64,000 nucleotides of DNA, from positions 124,001 through 188,000 of the forward strand of contig NZ_NSLB01000005.1 in the NCBI RefSeq assembly GCF_002304225.1, written 5' to 3'. The stretch's first letter is position 1, and the number at the start of each line of letters is the position of its first letter. This DNA is from Pseudomonas sp. HAR-UPW-AIA-41 (lineage in GTDB: Bacteria > Pseudomonadota > Gammaproteobacteria > Pseudomonadales > Pseudomonadaceae). Below are positions 49,525 through 59,047 of this stretch, piece by piece. Below the pieces are notes generated by a model. It was not told the origin of the DNA and searched no databases. It saw nothing but the letters and a program-made list of their open reading frames with translations. Position numbers and translations under genes: made by a program.

Positions 49525-50109
49525 TCAGCTCTGCGGTTCCTTCTCTGCCTGCTGCCACAGCGCCTCGCTGACTTGCGTGCGCTTCGCAATCAGCCGGCCG
49601 GCGACGAACAGCAGGTCGGACATGCGGTTGACGTAGGCCATGCCGACTTCGCGCACTGGCTCGACGGCATTCAGGTGCTGGCAGCGCCGTTCGGCGGTGC
49701 GGGCATGGCAGCGGCAGACATGGGCCTGGGCCAGCAGGCGTGAGCCGCCGGGCAGGATGAAGTTCTCCAGCGAGCCGACTTCCTCGTTCCAGCGGTCGAT
49801 GACCTGTTCCAGTCGCGTCACTTCAGCGGTGTCCAGCGCCTGGTATTCGGGCATGGCCAGTTCGCCGCCGAGGTCGAACAGGCGGTGCTGACAGGGGCTG
49901 AGCACCTCGATGATCTCTGTTAGTGCCGGGCATTTCGGCTCTTCCAGTGCCAGTTCGGCCAGCAGCAGGCCCAGCTGGCTGTTGAGCGTGTCCAGTTCGC
50001 CCATGGCTTCGACGCGCGGGTGATCCTTGCTCACGCGGCGGCCGTCGGCCAGGCCGGTCTCGCCTTTGTCGCCGGTGCGGGTGTAAATCTTCGACAGTCG
50101 GTAACCCAT
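49525..50109 (-). CDS. PduO-type cob(I)alamin adenosyltransferase
   Basis: A 194-residue trimeric-type ATP:cob(I)alamin adenosyltransferase that makes adenosylcobalamin. The N-terminal ATP loop YTRTGDKGETGL and the helix with CRCHARTAERRC are family signatures. Its ATG directly abuts the stop codon of the sensor kinase gene with no gap, so it is the last gene of the response regulator-panE-kinase operon. Confidence 0.93.
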   Translation of the reverse strand: MGYRLSKIYTRTGDKGETGLADGRRVSKDHPRVEAMGELDTLNSQLGLLLAELALEEPKCPALTEIIEVLSPCQHRLFDLGGELAMPEYQALDTAEVTRLEQVIDRWNEEVGSLENFILPGGSRLLAQAHVCRCHARTAERRCQHLNAVEPVREVGMAYVNRMSDLLFVAGRLIAKRTQVSEALWQQAEKEPQS

Positions 50110-52125
50110 TCAGGACTCCAGATTTTGCGGGGCTTCGAGGGGCAGGCGCAGGGTGAAGGTAGTGCCCTTGCGCGGGCGTGACTGCACTTCCAGCTGCCCC
50201 TTGTGGTTGTTGGTGATGATGAAGTACGACAGCGACAGGCCTAGGCCCGTGCCTTCGCCGACTTCCTTGGTGGTATAGAACGGCTCGAAGATGCGTTTGC
50301 GCACCGTCTCGCTCATGCCCACACCATTGTCGGTGATCTGGATTTCCAGCCACGGCGCCTTGAGTCGGGTGCGCAGGGTAATGCGTCCGGGGTCGTTCTG
50401 CTCGCTGCGCTGGCGGATGGCCTGGGCGGCATTCTTGAGCAGATTGAGCAGCACCTGTTCGATCTCGTTGCCCACCACCGGGATAGGCGGCAGCTCATTG
50501 TCGAAGTCGCGGATGATCAGCAGGTTGCGGAAGTCGAGGTTGCCACTGAGGTCGAAGTCGTTGCCGGCGATTTCCAGGGTCTGCTCGATCAGGCTGTTGA
50601 TGTCGCAGGGCAGCAGCTGACGGTTGCTGCGTCGGCTGAAGTTGAGCATGTGGCTGACGATCTTAGCCGCGCGGCTGCCGGCCTGATGGATGCCGTCCAG
50701 CAGGGCGGGGATTTCCCGCGCGTCGAGGTACTGGTTGATGGTTTCCAGCGACAGGTGCAGCGCCTCGGCCTGTTCGCGGTTGCGCGGCAGTTCGGTCGAC
50801 AGGCGCCGGCGGATGTTCTGCACGTTGTGCAGGATGGCGCCCAGCGGGTTGTTGATTTCATGGGCCATGCCGGCGGCCAGTCCACCGACCGAGAGCATCT
50901 TTTCCGACTGCACCAGCAGCTCTTCCATCGCCAGGCGGCGGTTGATGTCGTCGATACGGATCACCACGCCGCGACCGGCGCTGCCGGTGAGGGGGTAGAA
51001 GGTCAGGTCGTAATGCTGCTGCTCGCCGTTCTGCTGCCAGCTGACCCGCTCGACCTTTTCCACCCGATGCCGTTCGATGCAGCGGCGCAGCTGGTTCTGG
51101 TAAGGCTTGAGGGTGGGGAAGGCCAGCAGCAGCGGCTGGTTCAGCGCCTGATCCATGCGCGTGCCGGAGAGGCGGCTGGCCTCCTGGTTCCACTGGGTGA
51201 CGAACAGTTGCTCGTCGAGGGCGATCAGTGCCGAGGGCATCGAGTCGATGATGCTGTTGAGGTAGTTCTGGAAGCCGGTGAGTTTTTTCTCGATCTTGCT
51301 GCGGACCTGCACTTCCAGCTCCAGCTTGCGGTTGGAACGGCGGGTTTCCTCGGCCAGCTCGCGGGCCTGTTCGGAGGCCAGCTGCGCCTCGTCCCGGGCG
51401 CGCTTGAGCTGCTGTTCGCGGGCCTCGATGCGTTCGAGCATGGTGTTGAAGGCTTCGGCCAGACTGCCGATTTCGTCCTGATTGCCCGGCTCGGCGCGCA
51501 GGGCGTAGTTCTCCTCCAGGGTCACCCGGCGCGACAGTTCTTCCAGGCGCCGCAGGGGGCGGGTAATCAGGCGGCGCGACTGGCGCGAGATGGCAAACCA
51601 GAGCAGGGCGCTGACCAGCAGAATAAGCAGGCTGGCGGTCAGGGTGCCGGTAAAGAACGCATTGGGCAGCTCGCCGGAGGCGATCAGCAGCAGGTGGCCG
51701 GGCGCTTTGCCGTGCTGGGGCAGGCTGATCAGCTCGCTGGTGCGGTATTCGTTGTCCAGCCAGGGTTTGAGTTGGCTCATCTGCAGCGGGATATCGAGAT
51801 TCTCGCCAAGCTGCAGCTGGGCCAGTGATACGCCATTGCTGTCGTACAGGGCCGCCGCCCGCAGTGGCTCGAAACCGCGCAGGCGCTCCAGCAGAGCCTG
51901 GGCGGTGACCGGCGAGGCGAGGGCTTCGCTGGTCATGGCCGGGCTGGCCACCAGCTGGCCGATACTGCGCATGGTCTGGGGCGCGACGTTTTCCTGGAAG
52001 ATCCAGTAGGCGGCGCTGATGAAGGTCAGGTTGGCCATCAGCAGCAGGGTGCCGAGCAGAACCAGCAAGGCGGTGAGCAGCTTGCGGCCGACCGGCAGGT
52101 TGTCGAGGCGCTGGCGCAGGTTCAT
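50110..52125 (-). CDS. PAS-containing sensor histidine kinase
   Basis: A 671-residue membrane kinase: first helix about 16-42, a periplasmic domain of about 115 residues, second helix about 158-180, HAMP (about 181-233), a long coiled coil, PAS (about 287-395), HisKA with phospho-acceptor H422 (GMAHEINNPLGA), and HATPase with N box NLLKNAAQAI, DNGVGM and GTGLGLSLSY. It is the likely partner of the response regulator two genes upstream. The P. aeruginosa counterpart, as I recall, is PA4398, linked to motility and biofilm. Start 52125 gives the first helix; the longer frame does not look coding. Confidence 0.92.
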   Translation of the reverse strand: MNLRQRLDNLPVGRKLLTALLVLLGTLLLMANLTFISAAYWIFQENVAPQTMRSIGQLVASPAMTSEALASPVTAQALLERLRGFEPLRAAALYDSNGVSLAQLQLGENLDIPLQMSQLKPWLDNEYRTSELISLPQHGKAPGHLLLIASGELPNAFFTGTLTASLLILLVSALLWFAISRQSRRLITRPLRRLEELSRRVTLEENYALRAEPGNQDEIGSLAEAFNTMLERIEAREQQLKRARDEAQLASEQARELAEETRRSNRKLELEVQVRSKIEKKLTGFQNYLNSIIDSMPSALIALDEQLFVTQWNQEASRLSGTRMDQALNQPLLLAFPTLKPYQNQLRRCIERHRVEKVERVSWQQNGEQQHYDLTFYPLTGSAGRGVVIRIDDINRRLAMEELLVQSEKMLSVGGLAAGMAHEINNPLGAILHNVQNIRRRLSTELPRNREQAEALHLSLETINQYLDAREIPALLDGIHQAGSRAAKIVSHMLNFSRRSNRQLLPCDINSLIEQTLEIAGNDFDLSGNLDFRNLLIIRDFDNELPPIPVVGNEIEQVLLNLLKNAAQAIRQRSEQNDPGRITLRTRLKAPWLEIQITDNGVGMSETVRKRIFEPFYTTKEVGEGTGLGLSLSYFIITNNHKGQLEVQSRPRKGTTFTLRLPLEAPQNLES

Positions 52126-52166
52126 GGCGAATCGCCGCAGTCGGGGAAGGGCAGGGTAGCCCGAGC

Positions 52167-54037
<1,871 letters not shown>

Positions 54038-54102
54038 GGCAGACTCTTGCAGTGTGGGCTCGGGCGTCTGGTTCATGGCCAGGCGCTATTTAATTCTACA
54101 GT

Positions 54103-54108
54103 TATAAT
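54103..54108 (+). promoter_or_regulatory. TATAAT -10 box upstream of yajQ
   Basis: A perfect TATAAT 77 bases before the yajQ ATG in the divergent gap. The -35 region is poor. Confidence 0.45.
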
Positions 54109-54185
54109 GACCGCGCGTTTTTATCGTCAAGCTATGCGTAGCCCTGCTGTGACACGGGTTACGCCGTTTATCTGGAGAATCAAGC

Positions 54186-54665
54186 ATGCCTTCGTTCGAC
54201 GTGGTGTCTGAACTGGACAAACATGAAGTCACCAACGCCGTGGATAACGCCATCAAGGACCTCGACCGGCGCTACGACCTGCGCGGCAAGGGCACCTTCG
54301 AGTTCAAGGACAAGACCGTGACGCTGACCGCCGAGGCGGAGTTTCAGCTGGAGCAGATGATCGAGATCCTCAAGCTGGCGTTGGTCAAGCGCAAGATCGA
54401 CGTGCAGTGCATGGAGATCAAGGATCACTACGCCTCGGGCAAGGTGGTCAAGCAGGAAGTGGTGCTGCGCGAGGGCATCGACAAGGAACTGGCGAAGAAG
54501 ATCGTCGCCCTGATCAAGGATGCCAAGCTCAAGGTGCAGGCCGCCATCCAGGGCGAGCAGGTGCGTATTACCGGCAAGAAACGTGACGATCTGCAGGAAG
54601 CCATTGCTCTGCTGCGCACTCAGGAACTGGGGATGCCGCTGCAGTACAACAACTTCCGCGATTAA
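54186..54665 (+). CDS. yajQ: YajQ family nucleotide-binding protein
   Basis: A 159-residue YajQ protein with two RNA-recognition-like folds; the start [20 protein letters not shown] and the middle [14 protein letters not shown] are characteristic. In Xanthomonas and Pseudomonas the family binds c-di-GMP and acts with a LysR regulator. TGGAGA precedes the ATG. It is followed immediately by palindromic element B. Confidence 0.95.
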   Translation: MPSFDVVSELDKHEVTNAVDNAIKDLDRRYDLRGKGTFEFKDKTVTLTAEAEFQLEQMIEILKLALVKRKIDVQCMEIKDHYASGKVVKQEVVLREGIDKELAKKIVALIKDAKLKVQAAIQGEQVRITGKKRDDLQEAIALLRTQELGMPLQYNNFRD

Positions 54666-54672
54666 GACCGCA

Positions 54673-54792
54673 ACGATCTGCTGCGCGTCGGAAAAACTGC
54701 GTTGGAAGCGGCTTCGAAATGCGCATTTACGCTTTGTAAACTCCGCTTTCTCAGCCGCTTCCGCCTTGTTTTTCTCTAGCTCGCGAGATCGT
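54673..54792. repeat. Palindromic repeat element B, related to element A
   Basis: Outer ends ACGATCT (54673-54679) and AGATCGT (54786-54792) are complementary. Inner arms GGAAGCGGCT (54704-54713) and AGCCGCTTCC (54753-54762) pair perfectly, and the apex is TTTAC-GCTTT-GTAAA (54726-54740). The core (about 54717-54752) resembles that of element A at 23857-24002, while the outer arms differ. It separates convergent yajQ and the hopJ-like gene and may terminate both. Confidence 0.75.
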
Positions 54793-54805
54793 ATCTCTAC
54801 GACCG

Positions 54806-55144
54806 TTATTTGCGTTTGATCGACTGTTGCTCGAAGCGCACGCCGGCGATGCCCGTGTCCATCAGCGCACGGATATTGCCGTGGTCAGTGCCGTCCGGGG
54901 TGGCCAGCACGCTGCGGTAGTGCTCGCCGAAAGCCAGCAGGGTCTCTTCCACGCTGAAGCCTTCCAGCAGGGCCAGGCCGAGCAGCTTGCACGAGCCTTC
55001 GTTCTGGCCGCTGGCGTTTTCTACCGCACCGTTGCGGAAGGCGCTGGGCTGGTAGTCGTAGTGTTCGGCGATAAAGGCCAGTGTGTCGGCGAAAACATGC
55101 TGGCCGCTGCGCAGGCGTGCGCGGAAATCATTCAGATCAGTCAT
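54806..55144 (-). CDS. HopJ family protein
   Basis: A 112-residue protein of the HopJ type III effector family (as named in Pfam), with HYDYQPSAFRNGAVENASGQNEGSCK and LLAFGEHYR as conserved stretches. The family name comes from one P. syringae protein; most members, as here, are chromosomal and far from secretion genes, so an effector role is unlikely. Its start overlaps the DUF1244 gene by 8 bases. Confidence 0.85.
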   Translation of the reverse strand: MTDLNDFRARLRSGQHVFADTLAFIAEHYDYQPSAFRNGAVENASGQNEGSCKLLGLALLEGFSVEETLLAFGEHYRSVLATPDGTDHGNIRALMDTGIAGVRFEQQSIKRK

Positions 55145-55433
55145 GGGGTTTGCTCTTGTCGAACTGGGCCAGCTGTTCAGCGCTGGCTTCTTTCTGGTGT
55201 TGGGCTTTCCACTCTGCGTAGGGCATGCCGTAAATGCCGTCGCGGGCAGCCTCTGCGGTTAGCTCGATGCCCTGCTCGTCGGCGGCGGCTTTGTACCACT
55301 TGCCCAGGCAGTTGCGGCAGAAACCTGCCAGGTTCATCAGGTCAATGTTCTGCACATCGCTGCGCTTTTGCAGATGCTCCAGTAGGCGGCGGAAGGTGGC
55401 GGCTTCCAGTTCCAGGCGTTGTTGTTCGGTCAT
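55137..55433 (-). CDS. DUF1244 family protein
   Basis: A 98-residue protein of the DUF1244 family. The conserved core is NLAGFCRNCLGKWYKAAADE, with a CxxC pair that could bind metal, and GIYGMPYAEWK. Function unknown. The 8-base overlap with the hopJ-like gene suggests co-translation. Confidence 0.85.
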   Translation of the reverse strand: MTEQQRLELEAATFRRLLEHLQKRSDVQNIDLMNLAGFCRNCLGKWYKAAADEQGIELTAEAARDGIYGMPYAEWKAQHQKEASAEQLAQFDKSKPHD

Positions 55434-55487
55434 GTGCGATCCTCGGAGACAGGCCGCGGATCATAAGAGCCGGGAGGGGGCGGAGCA

Positions 55488-55509
55488 ATGCCGGCGCGGC
55501 GGCCGGCAT
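55488..55509 (-). terminator. GC-rich hairpin after folX
   Basis: ATGCCGGC pairs with GCCGGCAT around a 6-base loop, 6 bases beyond the folX stop. No T run, so termination is uncertain. Confidence 0.4.
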
Positions 55510-55514
55510 GACTT

Positions 55515-55886
55515 TCAGCGGTGCCCGGCCAGGGTAATAGACACCGACTCGGCAAAGCGCAGGGCATGCAGCTTGTCCACTTCCACCTCGGCGTAGCGTA
55601 CGGCCGGGTGCTCCATGACCAGATCGAGGATTTCCTGGGTCAGACGTTCCAGCAGGGCGAAGCGGTTTTCTTCGACGTGACGAATCACTGCCTTGGTGAT
55701 GGTGCGGTAGTTCAGTGCGTGATCGATGTCGTTGTCACGCACTGCCTCCTGCGCCGGGTAGAGGATGGTCAGGTTGATCAGCACATCCTGCTTGTTGAGG
55801 ATTTCCTCTTCCTTGATGCCGATAAAGGTGCGCAGGCGCAGATCCTTGACGCGGATGCGCGCCATTCCCGGTTCCAGTCGCGGCAT
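55515..55886 (-). CDS. folX: Dihydroneopterin triphosphate 2'-epimerase (FolB/FolX family)
   Basis: A 123-residue T-fold enzyme. The FolB/FolX signature appears as [19 protein letters not shown], and the catalytic lysine region as [16 protein letters not shown]. Context with folE and folM favours FolX, which epimerises dihydroneopterin triphosphate to the monapterin form, over the folate aldolase FolB. GGAG lies 7 bases before the ATG, which abuts the folE stop. Confidence 0.87.
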   Translation of the reverse strand: MPRLEPGMARIRVKDLRLRTFIGIKEEEILNKQDVLINLTILYPAQEAVRDNDIDHALNYRTITKAVIRHVEENRFALLERLTQEILDLVMEHPAVRYAEVEVDKLHALRFAESVSITLAGHR

Positions 55887-56444
55887 TTACTTGCTCCGTC
55901 CAATCAGGGTGAGGAATTCCTGGCGAGTGTTGCACGACTCGCGGAAGGCGCCGAGCATCACCGATGTGTTCATCACCGAGTTCTGCTTCTCCACACCGCG
56001 CATCATCATGCACATGTGCTTGGCTTCGATCACCACGGCGACACCGGCGGCGTTGGTCACCTGTTGAATGGCCTCGGCGATCTGCCGGGTGAGGTTCTCC
56101 TGAATCTGCAGGCGGCGGGCATACATGTCGACGATGCGCGCAACCTTGGACAGACCCAGTACCTTGCCGGTGGGAATGTAAGCCACATGGGCCTTGCCGA
56201 TAAACGGCAGCAGATGATGCTCGCACAGCGAATACAGCTCGATGTCCTTGACGATCACCATCTCGTCGTTGTCCGAGGCGAACAGCGCGCCGTTGACGAT
56301 CTCATCGAGGCTCTTCTCATAGCCGTTGCACAGGTACTGCATGGCCTTGGCGGCGCGCTTGGGGGTGTCCAGCAGGCCCTCGCGCTCCGGGTTTTCACCG
56401 AGACCCACAAGAATCTCGCGGTAGTGATCGGAAATAAGCGGCAT
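55887..56444 (-). CDS. folE: GTP cyclohydrolase I
   Basis: A 185-residue type I GTP cyclohydrolase making dihydroneopterin triphosphate from GTP. Zinc ligands C74, H77 (CEHHLLPF) and C145 (KHMCMMMRG) are present. It is the middle gene of folM-folE-folX, with GAGGAAAA upstream of the ATG. This arrangement supplies tetrahydromonapterin, the cofactor of phenylalanine hydroxylase in Pseudomonas. In P. putida a folE copy is light-induced. Confidence 0.96.
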   Translation of the reverse strand: MPLISDHYREILVGLGENPEREGLLDTPKRAAKAMQYLCNGYEKSLDEIVNGALFASDNDEMVIVKDIELYSLCEHHLLPFIGKAHVAYIPTGKVLGLSKVARIVDMYARRLQIQENLTRQIAEAIQQVTNAAGVAVVIEAKHMCMMMRGVEKQNSVMNTSVMLGAFRESCNTRQEFLTLIGRSK

Positions 56445-56463
56445 GGCAATTTTCCTCGCGGCC

Positions 56464-57174
56464 TTATTTGAGATGGCGGCCGCCGTTGACCGTCAGGGTG
56501 GTGCCCGTGACGTAGGGGTTGTCCAGCAGATAGCGCAGGCTCTGGTAGATCACCTCGGCACCGGGCTCTATGCCCAGCGCAGATTTGGCCAGCGTCTTAC
56601 TGCGGTATTCGTCGTCATCGTCTTCGTTGAACTGAATCAGTGCCGGAGCGATGCCGTTGACCTTGATCTGGGGCGCCAGCTGGGCGGCAAAGGACAGCGT
56701 CAGACTGTCCAGGCCGGCCTTGCTGGCGCAGTAGGCAATGCGGTTGGCGCTGCCCTTGCGGGCGACATCGTCGCTGATGTGCACGATGTCGGCCGGCTGC
56801 GAGCGACGCAGCAGGTCGGCGCAGTGCAGGTTGATCAGGTAGGGCGCCAGCATGTGCACGCTGAACAGCTGCTGAAAGGCCTGTGCTTCTTGGCCGGGTG
56901 TTTCGTTCAGCCAGGCCGAGGCGTTGTGCACGATGGCGCGCAGTTGATCGGTGTGCTGCCTGAGCTGGCTGATAAAGGCGAGGATGCCAGCTTCGCTGGA
57001 GAAGTCCGCCGGCAGGCAGGTAGCACCCTGCTGGCGCAGTTTCTCCACCCGGGGTCGTTCACTGCGGTAACTGATGATCACGCTCTGGCCGCTTTCCAGC
57101 AGTCGCTCGGCGCAATGCAGGCCGATACGCTGGCTGGCGCCGGTGATCAGGATGGGGGCGGATTGCGTGCTCAT
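56464..57174 (-). CDS. folM: Dihydromonapterin reductase FolM
   Basis: A 236-residue short-chain dehydrogenase. The nucleotide loop TGASQRIG (11-18) has the TGxxxRxG form typical of FolM and pteridine reductases, and the catalytic YxxxK is in AYCASKAG. It reduces dihydromonapterin (and dihydrofolate) with NADPH. First gene of folM-folE-folX. The ATG at 57174 was preferred over the longer frame to 57231. Confidence 0.9.
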   Translation of the reverse strand: MSTQSAPILITGASQRIGLHCAERLLESGQSVIISYRSERPRVEKLRQQGATCLPADFSSEAGILAFISQLRQHTDQLRAIVHNASAWLNETPGQEAQAFQQLFSVHMLAPYLINLHCADLLRRSQPADIVHISDDVARKGSANRIAYCASKAGLDSLTLSFAAQLAPQIKVNGIAPALIQFNEDDDDEYRSKTLAKSALGIEPGAEVIYQSLRYLLDNPYVTGTTLTVNGGRHLK

Positions 57175-57263
57175 GCAGGCCTCGTGGGCAGAAAGAGTAG
57201 GGTTCAGCGACCGCCGGCATAACCTGACCAAAGCTGCTTTTGGCCGTCTGAACCTGATACAAA

Positions 57264-57290
57264 CTTATACCACGATTTAATTTTGTACAA
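57264..57290 (-). promoter_or_regulatory. Candidate light-regulator site and promoter upstream of folM
   Basis: TATACC (57266-57271), 12 bases, TGTACA (57284-57289): one mismatch from the PplR direct repeat T(G/A)TACA-N12-TGTA(C/T)A that I recall from P. putida. On the minus strand TTGTAC and TATAAG, 15 bases apart, could be -35 and -10 of the folM operon, about 90 bases before its start. The rest of the 276-base gap holds a further lone TGTACA (57397-57402). Confidence 0.5.
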
Positions 57291-57450
57291 CCATGCGCTG
57301 CGTGTGGATAAAGCGGGTGGGTGAGCTAAAAGCTGATTTTCCGGCATTTTCAGGGTGTTAGTGAGTTTCTTGGGAAGATGAATGCTTTCTCTTTGTTGTA
57401 CATGTTTGGTTTTCTTGTAATGGAATTGCGCAGATTTATCCGGGAGAGGG

Positions 57451-57870
57451 TCAGTTCCGGCGTTTGCCGGGAGCGCAGCGTTCCTGAGTGCAGCGGCTGG
57501 CGCCATCGGGGTGGGGAAGCCAGGTCAGGCCGGGGCGGAGCCAGCAGAACAGCCGGTACAGTGGATGCAGCAGGCGGCGCAGCGGACGCCAGGCCAGTAG
57601 CCAGCTGAGTTGCCAGAGGTCGGCTGCCAGCCAGCTGGCATAGGTGGCGTCGAGTCCTTTCAGCCAGTGGCCGTTGGCGTCCTGTGCGTGCAGCACGGTC
57701 TGCAGTTGTATCAGGCTGAATGGTGTGCTGGCCGGGTCGAAATCCGGCTGACTGATATCGATCAGTACCAGCCGCTCGGCGCCGTTACGACGGCGTAGCA
57801 GGGCGACTTCTCGCGCGCACAGCGGGCAATCACCGTCGTAGTACAGGCGTAGTGGCCAGTGTGGCGGCAT
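57451..57870 (-). CDS. DUF393 (DCC/YuxK) thiol-disulfide oxidoreductase-like protein
   Basis: A 139-residue DUF393 protein, named for the DCC motif: here YYDGDCPLC with C15-P-L-C18 in a thioredoxin-like N-terminus. A tryptophan-rich, hydrophobic middle (about 75-115) follows. Substrate unknown. AAGGAGG precedes the ATG at 57870, and the 17-bp TGTACA-type element directly abuts that ribosome site. It is divergent from the MerR regulator. Confidence 0.85.
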   Translation of the reverse strand: MPPHWPLRLYYDGDCPLCAREVALLRRRNGAERLVLIDISQPDFDPASTPFSLIQLQTVLHAQDANGHWLKGLDATYASWLAADLWQLSWLLAWRPLRRLLHPLYRLFCWLRPGLTWLPHPDGASRCTQERCAPGKRRN

Positions 57871-57883
57871 GATGAGCCTCCTT

Positions 57884-57900
57884 TGTACAGCTTTTGTACA
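57884..57900. promoter_or_regulatory. TGTACA-type element between the DUF393 and merR genes
   Basis: On the minus strand TGTACAAAAGCTGTACA, two TGTACA half-sites 11 bases apart. It matches 16 of 17 bases of the element at 58998-59014. It touches the DUF393 ribosome site on one side and lies 61 bases before the merR start on the other, so it could control both, including autoregulation. Confidence 0.65.
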
Positions 57901-57961
57901 ATTTAAGCTGCCGAGCCCCTGAGTTACAATGCCGGCAAGCCCAGCAACGCGATGCCTAGCC

Positions 57962-58894
57962 ATGACTGACCTCGTTTCCGCCTCCCTCAAGCAGGAAGAG
58001 CTGTTTCCGATTCGCGAGGTATCGCGGCTGACGGGGGTTAATCCGGTCACTCTGCGAGCCTGGGAGCGGCGCTATGGCCTGATTCAGCCCACCCGTACCG
58101 ACAGTGGTCATCGTCTGTATTCGCAGGCCGATATCGATGCGGTACGCAGCATCCTCGCCTGGCTGGAACGTGGCGTGGCCGTGAGCAAGGTCGGCAAGAT
58201 CCTCGAGCGCAGCGAGGCTCAGCGTGCGGCGGCCGCGCCGGTGTACGAGGAAGTGGCGCTGGGCGAGTGGGGTGAATGGCAGCGGCAGGTGCGCCGCGCT
58301 GTGGCAGCCTTCGATGAGGCACGTCTGGAGCAGGTCTACGGCCAGGTGTTTTCCAGTTACCCACTGCCGGTGGTGTTTCAGGATGTCCTGCTGCCGGTCT
58401 GGCAGGAGCTACTGCTGAGCCAGGACGGTTTCGGTCAGACCAGTGAGTGGCTGTTCCTCGATGCCTTCCTGCGCGGGCGCGTGTTGCAGCGCCTGCAGCT
58501 GGCGCGGGGGCAGGGCGCGCGGGTGGTGCTCAGTGCCATTCCCGGTCAGTGCCATGAGCTGGAGCTGCTGGTGGCGGGCGTGCTGCTGGCCAGCAGCGAG
58601 ATTGCCCTGAGCGTACTGCCGTTGGGGCAGCCGCTGGCCGAGCTGACCCTGGTCTGCGAAAAGCTCCAGCCGCAACTGCTGGTGCTGTTCTCCAATCACC
58701 CGCCGGCTGCCGATTTCTCCCGTCAGTTGGGCAAGCTGGCGCTGGCTCTGGATTGTCCGCTGGCGGTAGCGGGTGAAGTGGCTGAGCTGGCCGAAGAACA
58801 ACTGGCCGGCTCGCCGGTCGCCTGTCTGGGCAGCGATGCGCGCACCCTGCAGCGCCGCCTGCAGCAGCTGTTGCGCGGTCATCTGGATACCTGA
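57962..58894 (+). CDS. MerR family regulator, LitR/PplR-like
   Basis: A 310-residue regulator. Residues 15-82 are a MerR winged helix (FPIREVSRLTGVNPVTLRAW, then RLYSQADIDAV). The remainder has the size and layout of the helical cap plus Rossmann domain of LitR/CarH proteins. I do not see a clear DxHxxG cobalamin motif, which fits the class II LitR group that relies on a separate LOV protein. Such a protein is encoded 2.7 kb away. Repressor or activator role cannot be read from sequence. The start at 57962 lacks a good ribosome site. Confidence 0.85.
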   Translation: MTDLVSASLKQEELFPIREVSRLTGVNPVTLRAWERRYGLIQPTRTDSGHRLYSQADIDAVRSILAWLERGVAVSKVGKILERSEAQRAAAAPVYEEVALGEWGEWQRQVRRAVAAFDEARLEQVYGQVFSSYPLPVVFQDVLLPVWQELLLSQDGFGQTSEWLFLDAFLRGRVLQRLQLARGQGARVVLSAIPGQCHELELLVAGVLLASSEIALSVLPLGQPLAELTLVCEKLQPQLLVLFSNHPPAADFSRQLGKLALALDCPLAVAGEVAELAEEQLAGSPVACLGSDARTLQRRLQQLLRGHLDT

Positions 58895-58997
58895 GCCCTC
58901 CCTCTCTTTTGTGCTGCTTTGTGACCGGATAGCGCAGTCCGGGTCACTTTCTTGCTGTGCCTGAGCGAAAAGTACTTGCACGTCCTTTGCAAAAAGC

Positions 58998-59031
58998 TAT
59001 ACAAAAGCTGTACAAGAATTTGCCTTGTATA
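58998..59031 (+). promoter_or_regulatory. TGTACA-type operator and promoter upstream of the acyl-CoA dehydrogenase
   Basis: TATACAAAAGCTGTACA (58998-59014) and a further TGTATA (59026-59031) lie 16-50 bases before the start codon. TTGCAC (58976-58981) with TATACA (58998-59003), 16 bases apart, is a possible -35/-10, so the element would overlap the promoter. Shared with the merR intergenic region. Confidence 0.6.
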
Positions 59032-59047
59032 GATTTTGGAGGCCCAC

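Noticed and set aside
54806..55144. Type III secretion effector (HopJ name)
   Set aside because: No secretion genes, hrp box or low-GC island nearby; the family is mostly chromosomal and housekeeping-like.
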